From Aquatica leii (lineage: Eukaryota > Arthropoda > Insecta > Coleoptera > Lampyridae): a stretch of 64,000 bases of DNA. The notes under the pieces were generated by a model. That model was not told the origin of the DNA, searched no databases, and saw only the letters and a list, made by a program, of their open reading frames with translations. The stretch's first letter is position 1, and every line of letters begins with the position of its first letter. This document shows, in pieces, positions 54,415 to 64,000 of the stretch. The DNA is taken from the NCBI GenBank assembly GCA_035610365.1, contig CM069432.1, forward strand, positions 189,581,027 to 189,645,026. The letters are read 5' to 3'. The position numbers were made by a program, and so were the translations under genes.

Positions 54415-55080
54415 ACAAAACTAAGATTATACCACGTTATACTTCATCGGACAAAAACAAACATTCTTCGTAAGGTTTCGGTGCGTAGGAGGAAGCGGCA
54501 AATTGTGGTGATTAGTTTATAATACCGCCAAAACAAAAGGAAATTATATCTTAATATTTTTTTATGTACACCATTTACCCTAAAAAATTATTAATATGTT
54601 CTATGGTGAAATTTGTATGTCTAATATTATATCTATTTACCTTTAATAATTATTATTATTTCACGACGTTGAATTATTATTTAATTATTTTATTATTATT
54701 ATGTCTAACATATTATTTTTGCAAATTGTCTTTTGCGTAAAATACACAATAGATTAAATGGATAACTACACATACTCAATTCCTGTTTTAATAGTAAATA
54801 AATTGCCATCTTTAGATTAACAATTACAGAGAAAAATATTATGCAACGTTTGCAAAATGACCAATATGAAAAAGTATGTATAACGCTTTCATGAATTTTG
54901 TATGAACTAAATTGATGCTTTGGGCGTTTAAAGTGACACTCGGATATCATTAAATTGATGCCAATGCTGATTGGGGTATTATTGACGTTGTTTAGTTTAA
55001 GAATATATATTGTTAAATTATGTGAAATATGTGTATTTGATCAGAGTCGATCAAACGTCAAAATGGACAAACATTTATAT
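54415..55080. other. AT-rich non-coding stretch, remainder of gypsy 3' part
   Basis: Includes GTACACCATTTACCCTAAAAA at about 54567, similar to the tail of the PLE at 24995. Confidence 0.35.
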
Positions 55081-55081
55081 T

Positions 55082-55142
55082 TAAATTTTTGCGCTATTTT
55101 TTAAGTTGGTAACATGTGTCTGTGAAAAGTGGTCTGATTCAT
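55082..55142 (+). repeat. 3' LTR remnant of gypsy
   Basis: Partner of 49405-49465. Confidence 0.5.
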
Positions 55143-55199
55143 AAATAAATTAAAAACATATATTTAAATAAAATTATGTTGCTATTTACATAACTAAAT

Positions 55200-55204
55200 T
55201 AATG
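55200..55204 (+). repeat. BEL target duplication TAATG, left copy
   Basis: Repeated at 61067-61071. Confidence 0.9.
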
Positions 55205-55441
55205 TGTTGCTTGATTGTTAGTATTTTTGTTTGTTTGTTTGTTTAATGAAATTAAATCACTTTTAATTTCTTTATTGTTGATTGTACACAAAGCGTTACG
55301 TTCTGTACATGTAACTTACAACTACCCATTTTGAGGGATGCTTCCCCTACTTACAAAAAAAGAAAACGTACACAAGCGCATGCTTATGATGCGCACACAT
55401 TTAATGTACACTTAAATACTTAACATTATAAAGTCTTAACA
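55205..55441 (-). repeat. BEL 3' LTR
   Basis: 237 bp, TGTTGCTTG...TCTTAACA on the plus strand, identical by eye to 60830-61066. Confidence 0.93.
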
Positions 55442-55458
55442 TGCCGCCCGCCTTGGAA
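55442..55458 (-). other. BEL polypurine-like tract
   Basis: On the minus strand CCAAGGCGGGCGGCA lies directly before the 3' LTR, where plus-strand priming starts. Confidence 0.55.
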
Positions 55459-55564
55459 GGTTATGCCTTACAATAAAACGTAACTACATATTATAACACT
55501 ACTACACTACACTATGTTTAATGAACTGCCTAGAATCTTGTTGTATTATTATGAACTGTATGAA

Positions 55565-57053
55565 CTAGTCACTTATTGGTAATGGACACACTTTACAAAC
55601 GGAACGTTTAATTACACCGTTTTGAGTTTTGATTGACACAACACGAACAATATTGTCATTACCTGGGTGTAGTTCTATAATACGTCCCAATCGCCACTTG
55701 CACGGTGGTAGATTGTTTTCCTTTACAAGGACCATTGTATCTAACTCAATATTGTATTGGTTCTGCTTCCACTTGCAGCGCTGTTGAAGTTCTGACACGT
55801 ATTCTTTGGCCCATCTTTTCCAAAAATGTTGTTGGAGTTTTTGTATGTATTGAAACCGTGTCAATCGGTTACTTTTTGTATCTATTAGCGTTTGGTCAGG
55901 TAAAGAGCTTAACGTTTTTCTAATAAGGAAATGAGCGGGTGTTAATGCGTGCAAATCATTTGGATCTGGAGATAAAGGAACTAATGGTCGACAATTTAGA
56001 ATACATTCTATCTCTACAATAAGAGTATAAAATTCTTCAAATGTTAATTTTGCAAAAGAAATAACACGTTTTAAATGATGTTTGGTGGACTTTACGCCAG
56101 CTTCCCACAAGCCACCAAAATGAGGTGAAGAAGGAGGAATCAAATGCCAAACAATGTGCTCGCCCGCATAATACTCTGCTATGAATTTTGAATTGTTTTT
56201 TAAAAATGCGTGCAGATAGTTACGTGCACCAATAAAATTTGTTGCGTTGTCGCTGTATATATGAGAAGGCTTTCCTCTGCGCGAAATAAACCGTTTAAGA
56301 CAAGCAATAAATGCTTCTGTAGTCAGGTCGGTTACAAGTTCGAGATGAACTGCCTTTACTGCAAAGCATACAAAAATGCATATGTAACACTTGCTTGTTT
56401 TTGCTCCACGACCTTTGCGATCTACAATTTCAAATGGACCGGCATAATCTAATCCGGTTACATAAAATGGTGTTTCTAGAGTAAGACGATGCGTGGGCAA
56501 TTGTCCCATGATAGGAGTTAAGGTTTGCGAAGAGAATTTATAGCATGTGATGCATTTTCTGACGATGCTACGCGATAAATTGCGACCACCTAGAGGCCAA
56601 AATCTATCCCTAACTGCAGAAAGTAGCATCTGTGGTCCAGCATGTAAAATTTTTAAATGCATGGCTTGAAAAATGAGTATGCACAGCTTATGCTTACTTG
56701 ATAAAAGCATAGGATGTTGTTTATATGTGTTAAAATTTGAATTTTGTAATCGACCCCCCACGCGTAATATACCTCTGCTATCAATAAAAGGAGCTAAACC
56801 TATAAAACGATTAGAAAGTTTTCCGTTGTTTTTAATTAAATCTATTTCTCTTGAAAATGTCTCTTTTTGTGATTGTTTAACCAAACATATTAAAGATTCT
56901 TCTAATTCATATGTTTTTAAGAAATCACTTTCTCGATTTGTCGCATTAGCTCTACAATTACGTACGAACCGTTTACAATATGCTACGACTCGAATCAGTG
57001 TATTTAATGATGAATACTTATCAAATAATGCATTACTCTTGGCATTTAAATGA
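55565..57053 (-). CDS. BEL integrase (open part 56884-55565)
   Basis: 439 open residues plus an upstream in-frame part. It has the zinc-binding HHCC region (AMHLKILHAGPQML ... CITCYKF, about 70-115) and the catalytic core: LDYAGPF (Asp) at about 143, YSDNATNFIGA (Asp) at about 208 and GGLWEAGVKS (Glu) at about 256. The Pao C-terminal GRIIELHPGNDNIVRVV block is followed by the stop at 55565. The integrase itself is intact but is separated from the RT by the lesions at 57.1-57.9 kb. Confidence 0.9.
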
Positions 57054-57281
57054 CATGTAGTTGTTTGTCTAAGCTCGGGAAGTTCTTCGCGAGAAGTTAT
57101 AGCATGTGGCTAAAGTGAAAAATGAGTGCATAAAAAAGACGGACCATACCAACACATTTTTTCTGTTTTTATTTTAATGGGATTTAAACCTCTTGACAAC
57201 AAATCTGCTGGGTTTTGTGCTGATGGTGCATGTCTCTAAGTTTTTACATCTGTGAGACTTTGAATTTCGGCCACTCGATTG

Positions 57282-57887
57282 CTAGGAAATGTTTGTTAGA
57301 ATATTAGGTGAAGTACGTATCCAGCCTAATACAATAGTAGAGTCACACCATAAGTGATAACTATCAAATTGAAGCTTAAAAGAATTGGTAACCTTTTGAA
57401 ATAGTTTTGCTAATATTAGTGCTCCACAAAGTTCAAGTCGTGGTATTGTTAATGTTTTTAATGGCGCAATGCGAGATTTAGCACAAAGAAGTTGGGTATG
57501 TATATTATCACTTGTTGTTGATCTAATGTAAATACATGCACCATAGGCATACATGGATGCATCGCAAAATCCATGTAATTCGATAGATGATTGTTTGAAT
57601 GGTATGACACAACGTGGTATCTCTAAAGTGTTTAGTACTTGCAATTGAGATTGAAAAATTGACCATTCTTGTTGTAATTCGCAAGAAAGAGGCTCGTCCC
57701 AAGATAATTTAGAAGACCATAATTTTTGAAGCATGATTTTAGCAATAACGGTACACGGTGCTAAGAGACCAAGCGGATCAAAAATTTGTGAAATTTGAGA
57801 TAACATTCTGCGTTTATTAAGACTATTAGCGCCTTCATATTGTGGGATTGAATATAATAGTTTATCATTTTCATGACACCAACGCAA
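57282..57887 (-). pseudogene. BEL RNase H region
   Basis: Picks up one frame over from the RT with LRWCHENDKLLYSI, then QIFDPLGLLAPCTVIAK, LHGFCDASMYAYGACIY (RNase H Asp) and PRLELCGALILAKL, all typical of Pao. It ends early at a second shift near 57290. The continuing frame contains a TAG where family members have Trp (before RHAPSAQNPADLLSRGL) at about 57239, and another stop at about 57111. Confidence 0.88.
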
Positions 57888-57889
57888 AC

Positions 57890-60673
57890 CTAAAGTTTTG
57901 AATTGGATTCGTCAAAGTAATAATTGTGATCAGAGATATCCTTTGGATTAATGTTTTGAAGAAACTGTGAACTGTTTGAAGACCATTTTCGAAGTTCAAA
58001 ACATCCTTTGTGCAAAATGTCCCTTATTTCTTTGCAAACTTGAGATAATCGTTCATTGCTGTTTGAACCAGTTAACAAATCGTCAACATAAAAATCATCA
58101 TTGATTATTTCACATGCTAGTGGATACTCATCTTTATAAATTGTAGCAAGTTGTTTAAGTGAGCGAATAGCAAGAAATGGAGCTGAAGCAGTACCATACG
58201 TTACAGTGTTTAACGCATAGATAGAAAGTTTATCAGTAGGATTCTTTCTCCAATATATGTATTGAAATTGCCTGTCATTTGGGTTTACAAGAATTTGTCT
58301 GTACATTTTGGCTATATCGGCAGATACAACGTAAAGATACTTCCGAAATCTGAGTACTATTGAAAACAAATCTTGCTGAATGTTAGGACCAATCATTTGA
58401 AGTTTGTTTAAGCACCATCCAGAACTAGATGGAGCTGAACCATTAAAAACAGTACGTAATTTTGTCGTACTGCTACTTTCTTTAAGTACACCGTGATGAG
58501 GTAGAAAGAAATTTGGTTGTTTAATAATAAACGCTTTGGTCATATGACCGAGATTTTTATATTCATCCATAAACTTGTAATAATGTTTTTTAAGTAAAGG
58601 ATTAGACTGTAATTTATGTTCTAAGTTATAAAATTGTTTAAGAGCGGAATGTTGTGAATTTCCAAGTTTAGAAGGAGATTCTTTAAAGGGAATTGAAACA
58701 ATAAATCTTCCGTTAGAATCTCGAGACAAATTGTTAATGAAATGTTCCTCACATAGGTTTTCTTCGCTTGAATATGCCTTTGTTTTAGTAAGTTCTTCGA
58801 CTTCCCAAAACTTACTCAACTGATATTGCAAATCAATTATGTTAAATGAATGTACAAAGTTAGAAACAGTTGTATTTTGCAAAGAAATAGGTCCCGATAA
58901 TATCCAACCTAACACAGTGTTTTGGGCAATTGGAAGATTCTTTCCCATTCTAACTTGTTCATTGTGCAGAAGAGACCAAAAACAATTAGCGCCAAGTATC
59001 ATGTCAATAGGCTCTGCTTGATTAAAATGAGGATCCGCCAATGTAATATGGCGTGGAATATTAAATAATGATTTATGAAAAGATCTAATTGGTAAAGATT
59101 CAGAAATTTTTTCTACAACGAGAAACTGTAGATTGCTTGAGAATTTGCTAACACGAGAATGAATTGTTACGTCACATTTTTTATTAAGATTTGATATATT
59201 CTGTCCTATTCCCATAACCACTATTTTAACGTGAGATGATGGTATTTGTAATTTTTTGCACGTATCTGTTGTTATAAAATTTGATTGTGAACCGGAATCT
59301 AATAGTGCTCGGCATGTATGAAGCTTACCATTAGAATCAAAGACGTCGACCATTGCGGTCGATAAAAGAACATCTTGTGCTGTTTGAGAATGTGCACAAA
59401 CTGTTGATTGTTCACCTACTTCCTGATTCGAATTATCATTCGAATTTCCTGAATTGACATTAGGGTTATTTCTAAGATGCAAAACGGTATTGTGTTTTCC
59501 ACCACATTCTTTACAATTGTGAGACCGACAAAATTTTGTAAGATGCCCGGATTTCAAACAGTTTAAACAAAGTTTATTTTTACGACAATAATTAATCCGT
59601 TCTTGTACGGAAAGTACCCTAAATTCTGTGCATGCAAAAATATAATGTAAACCGTTGCAATATAAACAATTAGTTTCTGCATTTGTGGTGTTTTCAAGGT
59701 GAAATGCCTTTGTCGAATGACTAACGGATTTTGTATTCCATCCTTTGTTAAGATTAGTTTTGTGTTGTGTTTTATGTTTAATTTTTTCTAATAATGTTGC
59801 TCTTGTTTTTAAAAATTCAAAAATGTGTTCCCGTGTGGGATTTTCATTAGGCATCTGCATTTCCCACTCTTTAGTGGTTTGAGCATCAACCTTTTCTAGA
59901 ATAAGAAAAACAATAATTACATCCCAATTATCGGTAGATTGATTTAAAGATTCTAAAGATCGCAAATGTTTTGACACTTCGTCATGTAATTTTCTTAATG
60001 AGGCGGCTGTGTCATATTGATTAGTTGGTAAATTAAAAAGTGTTTTTACATGATGATGTACAAGTAAATTATGTTTATCATAACGTTCACAAAGAAGATC
60101 ATATGCTAATGTATAATTACTTTCACTTAACGGTAAACATTGGATTACCCGCGCAGCATCTCCTTCAAGGGAAGATTTTAAATAATGATATTTTTGCATT
60201 ATGTTTAGATTACAATTGTCGTGGATTAATGATTTAAAAGTATCGCGAAATTCTAACCATTGTTCGTAATTGCCATTAAATTTAGGCATACTAATAGTTG
60301 GTAATTTAATGTTGTTTGTGTGAAGCACCGAAATTGCACTACCTGAATCTACCTGACCCGAAGCATTATCGACCTTGCTTGCACGGTAACTTTCCAGTAT
60401 TTTTTTTGCATTACTAAAATATGAAAAATAAGAATTTTCAAATGATTTGCGCTCTTCAATTTCGATTAGATCGTCAGATAAAGATTCAATTTCTGTTTGT
60501 ATTTCATCGAATTCGTTAAGTAATTTATTTAATCTATCTAGACGCATTTCTAATTCACTGATTTTTTCAGATTCTTTGTTTGCAATAATTTCATCAATGT
60601 ATTTTTCAAAAAGAACTAACCGTTCTTTACAAGATCGTCTTTTGTTTTTTAATTTTTTTAAATTGTCAACCAT
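57890..60673 (-). CDS. BEL gag, protease and reverse transcriptase (927 residues)
   Basis: The N-terminal third is gag, with coiled coil (about 1-75) and the DUF1759 block MPKFNGNYEQWLEFRDTF near residue 130. Zinc-knuckle cysteines occur at about 336-395 (CLYCNGLHYIFAC, CLNCLKSGHLTKFC, CKECGGKH). The protease signature LLDSGSQSNFI is at about 458, the Pao RT start TVFNGSAPSSSG at about 740, SADIAKMYRQI (first Asp) at about 780, and YVDDLL at about 863. The frame closes at 57890 where a one-base shift in a run of A separates it from the RNase H part. All enzyme motifs visible here are intact. Confidence 0.92.
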   Translation of the reverse strand: MVDNLKKLKNKRRSCKERLVLFEKYIDEIIANKESEKISELEMRLDRLNKLLNEFDEIQTEIESLSDDLIEIEERKSFENSYFSYFSNAKKILESYRASKVDNASGQVDSGSAISVLHTNNIKLPTISMPKFNGNYEQWLEFRDTFKSLIHDNCNLNIMQKYHYLKSSLEGDAARVIQCLPLSESNYTLAYDLLCERYDKHNLLVHHHVKTLFNLPTNQYDTAASLRKLHDEVSKHLRSLESLNQSTDNWDVIIVFLILEKVDAQTTKEWEMQMPNENPTREHIFEFLKTRATLLEKIKHKTQHKTNLNKGWNTKSVSHSTKAFHLENTTNAETNCLYCNGLHYIFACTEFRVLSVQERINYCRKNKLCLNCLKSGHLTKFCRSHNCKECGGKHNTVLHLRNNPNVNSGNSNDNSNQEVGEQSTVCAHSQTAQDVLLSTAMVDVFDSNGKLHTCRALLDSGSQSNFITTDTCKKLQIPSSHVKIVVMGIGQNISNLNKKCDVTIHSRVSKFSSNLQFLVVEKISESLPIRSFHKSLFNIPRHITLADPHFNQAEPIDMILGANCFWSLLHNEQVRMGKNLPIAQNTVLGWILSGPISLQNTTVSNFVHSFNIIDLQYQLSKFWEVEELTKTKAYSSEENLCEEHFINNLSRDSNGRFIVSIPFKESPSKLGNSQHSALKQFYNLEHKLQSNPLLKKHYYKFMDEYKNLGHMTKAFIIKQPNFFLPHHGVLKESSSTTKLRTVFNGSAPSSSGWCLNKLQMIGPNIQQDLFSIVLRFRKYLYVVSADIAKMYRQILVNPNDRQFQYIYWRKNPTDKLSIYALNTVTYGTASAPFLAIRSLKQLATIYKDEYPLACEIINDDFYVDDLLTGSNSNERLSQVCKEIRDILHKGCFELRKWSSNSSQFLQNINPKDISDHNYYFDESNSKL

Positions 60674-60810
60674 TGTGAATTACTTATAGGAATGTAGTAA
60701 AAGGAATAAGCTCACCATAAACTTGATTGACCAAAGTGACGCCGATTGTTGCAAAATGGTGGATCGTTGTTGGCTTGATTGTTTGGTTTAATTAATTTCT
60801 TGATTATCAT

Positions 60811-60827
60811 CCGTTTTCGAAGGACCA
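60811..60827 (-). other. BEL primer-binding site
   Basis: TGGTCCTTCGAAAACGG, two bases inside the 5' LTR. The TGG start complements a tRNA CCA end. The tRNA was not identified. Confidence 0.7.
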
Positions 60828-60829
60828 TA

Positions 60830-61066
60830 TGTTGCTTGATTGTTAGTATTTTTGTTTGTTTGTTTGTTTAATGAAATTAAATCACTTTTAATTTCTTTAT
60901 TGTTGATTGTACACAAAGCGTTACGTTCTGTACATGTAACTTACAACTACCCATTTTGAGGGATGCTTCCCCTACTTACAAAAAAAGAAAACGTACACAA
61001 GCGCATGCTTATGATGCGCACACATTTAATGTACACTTAAATACTTAACATTATAAAGTCTTAACA
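60830..61066 (-). repeat. BEL 5' LTR
   Basis: 237 bp, same sequence as 55205-55441. On the minus strand it would carry the promoter for the element. Confidence 0.93.
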
Positions 61067-61071
61067 TAATG

Positions 61072-62371
61072 CATATAACACTGTAATTAATTACTAAAGA
61101 CAAAATAAACACAAAAAAAACTAAAAAAAAACAAAAACAAGCAAAAAAAGTTAAAAAAATCTGTTACAACATAACCACAAGTAAACCATTACATTAAAAA
61201 AAAATGTACATATGTAAAACATGTGCATATACAACGTGTTTCTAAAATACGACTATAAACTCAAGAAATAGTTTCCTTGTGGCGTTAAATAAAAAATTGT
61301 CTAGGCCGGTCTTGACTATTTAAATAAGTGGAGATTGACTGTTCATTTTAACTATGCGGTAAATGCTGTTAGAACCGTATTTAATTTTTTTTAAATTTTA
61401 AATCTTCGACAAGACTAATCGTTAATAAAATATTTACAGTTGACACTGACAACAACAAAATGTAGTTTGTGTTTTCGATTACGTTAATCTGTATAAGTTG
61501 CCTTCAATAAACTTTATTTTGACGTGTGTGCCAGTACTTAAAGATACTAGAGGTGCTCTATCTACCTATGAACACCGTAGGCAAGAACGGCTATCTCATG
61601 TACTATAGTTGAAATGGCAAAAAGTGTCTTGTAACTCATCGGTAGGCAACGTAAGGTTTAAGATTTTTGAAACGCATGTCCTTATTAACTAGCACTTGCA
61701 TAATAAGTAATACCTGTAATACCGATAAAATAAAGATATTCTAAAAATAGCTGTCAGTTTTTATAGCAAAAATAGTTCAGTTAACTAGAAACAAACTTTT
61801 AAGATGAAATCAAATATGTTTCATGAAGAAGTAGTAAATAGTGAAGTTAAAACTTAACAACGCCAATAACCGGAAAAGATAAATTAATTTGTAGAATAGG
61901 AATGACACAGTACGAGTTATATTTAGTGTTACTAAAAGTATGTAATTTGACCCCAATGAATGGATGATCTGAAATTAATGTACCGCGGTTTTATCATGTG
62001 TACTTTTTAAGTCTAAATTGAGATGTAGATACTTATACTACTAGTTTACAGTAGTACAGTTTATGTTTGATTAACAGTTAATTTAATTCAATGTGAATTA
62101 AACTGACACATAATCTGACAGAACGTTGATTAAGTTATCGGCGTACATTGGCATTATAAATAATCTACGTTACAGAGATTAGCATTACAGACGTTCAAAA
62201 AAATTAACTATATTTCTTTAACTGCAAAAAATAAGTAAAAGAACAATATTAAATTATTTTAATTTTCTATTCGGTCAAGTATGAGTCGTAAGACATTTCT
62301 CGTAATTACGACTAAAGCGCGCGTAAGAACAAGTAAAATAATAAATATTTTCAATAAAGTTAATTTATTAT
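61072..62371. other. AT-rich non-coding stretch
   Basis: 61085-61210 is A-rich low-complexity DNA. Nothing else was recognised. Confidence 0.45.
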
Positions 62372-62665
62372 TTGTTTTTCCTTTATGCTTGTGCCGGTAT
62401 TGCAAATTGTACCAGAGAAATAGCTCGCAGAGTTAACATGTCTCATTGTATGGTACATCGTTTTTTGAAAAATTATTATTTGTATCCTTATCATGTTCAA
62501 CGAGTCCAACAGTTAACCGTCGTTGATTTTCAACCGCGACGTGAATCTTGTATGTAGTTGCAATAACAAATACTTTTGACACCGATTTGAATGCGAAAAT
62601 ATTACTTTTAGATTAGTGTTGTTTTACACGAAATGGAGTGCTGAATTTTTCCAATACGCATGTTT
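62372..62665 (+). pseudogene. Transposase fragment of the DUF4817-associated family
   Basis: NCTREIARRVNMSHCMVHRF and YLYPYHVQRVQQLTVVDFQP match the HTH and following helix in insect DUF4817-type transposases (TRxIAxxxxxSHxxVHRxL, LYPYHxQRVQxL). After a stop the next frame has CCFTRNGVLNFSNTHV, the segment after the first catalytic Asp. The rest of the protein is absent. It is the same family as 30989-31348, and covers a more C-terminal part. Confidence 0.75.
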
Positions 62666-64000
62666 GAAGTGGTAAAACCCTCTTAACTTTCAACTTGCAG
62701 TGGCGGTTTTCAATTGATGCTTACGCCGGTATTTTACTAAATACTTTAATTTGAGCATTCATTTTACCAGAAACAACTGACTTGTACATAATGTTTTTTT
62801 TTACAAAACTTTCTTTGCAAAAATTTGATAACTTACCCCTTAAAGTTCGCAAAATTTTTACGGGTCGTTGAATTACAAAAAACGGTCTCAACCGCTCGCT
62901 AGCCCGTAGTCTAAATATCAACCTTTTTAAATGTGCAATTATTTAGACGAGTATTTCTGATTTTACATATTTTTTTGTATTCATTTAGTACAATAAAACT
63001 AATATAAAATTTACCTACAATTTATTTATAAACTGCAAATAATATCGCAAAGTTGCACTTATATTGAATTAGAATTCATCAAACACAAAAATGCAATTTT
63101 AACATTATTTTGTAGTATAAATAGGTATGATTATAATGATTATAATCTATAGATCGAATAGTTATTGTGTTTATCCAGTCGCGTATTTATGTACTTAAAT
63201 CCTATTTTACGTCTCATATACTCAAGTATGAAAGTATCTCAGCAATACTTGTTCTAGTATATATACCTTACCTTTAGTTTGTGAATATAAAACATTTTTT
63301 TGGCGTTTGCCTTACTTTAAAGATATCAATTAATGCAACTAATGGGGTTGTTACTATACCTACTTGTAAGTTGCAAGATTACTGATAAGGATAAAGTTTG
63401 TTTCTGTGGTTTGAAAACTACGTAGAAATTTCCTAGAAACGAAAATTTAAAAATGTAGAAAAAAAAAACTAAATTGGGCAAAATAAGCAAAACAAATGAA
63501 AACACTCTAAAAGGACAAAAAAAGCAAAATAAAACTTTTGTTTTTGCAACGTACATGTTCTAAAACGTATTTTAAGCTGTTTTAAGGTTCTTTCTATTTA
63601 GGAAAAACAAATTTTGCCATCCTGTTTAGTAATCGCATGGCGATAAATGAACTCGAATTTTTTTATGTACAGTTTACTTTGCACTTATTTATTTATCACC
63701 AGTGGGGTTCTTTTTACCATTGACTAACGTCGATTTTTTTAGTATATTCTCTTGGCTTCTTAAATAACTTCAAATATTCTCGAAGTTTGAGAATGTTTTA
63801 ATTTTGTACTTTTTGTATGTACTCAAACATTGATTTATTAACTTTATCGTTTCTAATTTCTTATGCTGATTAAATTACTTTGTTGTAAATATGTTATTTT
63901 TATGATCTGTAATAAATTAAATTTTTTGAAACTAAAAATTAATATTGCAAAAAATAAAAATTAAGCGACTTCATAAAAATCTTGTGAGTTGTAACAGTTT
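62666..64000. other. AT-rich non-coding stretch
   Basis: No supported feature; open frames here are low-complexity. Confidence 0.45.

Larger units (their letters stand above)
49405..55142 (+). mobile_element. Ty3/gypsy retrotransposon relic, interrupted by Harbinger
   Basis: Gag, protease, RT and RNase H pieces occur in order. A direct repeat at 49405-49465 and 55082-55140 (TTTTTGCGCYATTTTT...AAGTGGTCYGATT) is what remains of the two LTRs. The right LTR is followed by the BEL insertion. Harbinger occupies 51447-54031 in the RT. No integrase was seen in the shortened 3' part. Confidence 0.8.
55205..61066 (-). mobile_element. BEL/Pao LTR retrotransposon, complete, 5862 bp
   Basis: Two 237-bp LTRs, TAATG duplications, primer-binding site, purine-rich tract and one gag-pol reading frame with domain order gag-PR-RT-RNase H-integrase, which identifies BEL/Pao. 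By eye the LTRs do not differ at any base, so insertion is recent. The coding region nevertheless has two frameshifts and at least two nonsense codons. Confidence 0.95.

Noticed and set aside
55705-57053. Plus-strand frames within the BEL element
   Set aside because: They are antisense to the integrase; the minus strand has the conserved motifs.

Overview
The window is AT-rich eukaryotic DNA (very roughly 70 percent A+T by eye) packed with transposable elements. The mixture of BEL/Pao, Ty3/gypsy, CR1-like LINE, Penelope-like (PLE), Harbinger, Crypton, Tigger/pogo-like, hAT-like and Tc1/mariner-like sequences, and the presence of short GT-AG introns inside the elements, point to an arthropod and most likely an insect. 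I cannot name the order. I found no convincing intact host gene, no rRNA and no reliable tRNA. Almost every coding stretch is a transposon protein, and nearly all are broken.

Layout. 0.57-1.65 kb: PLE relic between inverted arms. 3.68-5.42 kb: unclassified TIR element. 6.37-7.68 kb: DDE_3 transposase pseudogene. 8.05-8.88 kb and 13.35-13.75 kb: local repeat family, split by a 4.18 kb LINE at 9161-13341 that has an 11-bp target duplication and itself carries a 140-bp MITE. 15.6-19.4 kb: CR1-like LINE on the minus strand. 19.4-19.7 kb: PLE fragment. 22.9 kb: hAT C-terminus. 24.0-25.0 kb: PLE 3' half. 27.5-31.0 kb: minus-strand PLE interrupted by a TA-flanked 1456-bp element carrying a SAM-like exon. 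31.0-31.7 kb: transposase with a DUF4817-type helix-turn-helix N-terminus. 33.2-34.8 kb: PLE with GIY-YIG nuclease. 34.8-40.2 kb: a Tigger-like gene on the minus strand split by two clean insertions, a 2580-bp DNA transposon (target duplication AAAT) and a 1801-bp TG...CA block (target duplication AATT). 41.6-42.8 kb: foldback elements and a short tandem array. 43.1-44.9 kb: Crypton tyrosine recombinase split by a block rich in GATTCC-like repeats. 45.9-47.2 kb: possible solo LTR. 49.4-55.1 kb: Ty3/gypsy relic interrupted by a complete 2585-bp Harbinger element (TTA duplication). 55.2-61.1 kb: complete BEL/Pao element with two LTRs that look identical and a TAATG duplication. 62.4-62.7 kb: second DUF4817-type transposase fragment.

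The elements do not work together as a pathway; they form a layered insertion history. At five insertions the interrupted reading resumes on the far side: Harbinger in gypsy, the AAAT-flanked transposon and the 1801-bp block in the Tigger-like gene, the TA-flanked element in a PLE, and the MITE in the LINE. This fixes relative ages. The best candidates for something new are the 2580-bp transposon, with repeated TGCAAAATGCGACA subterminal motifs and a nearly complete spliced transposase, and the hammerhead-like cores at most of the PLE ends.
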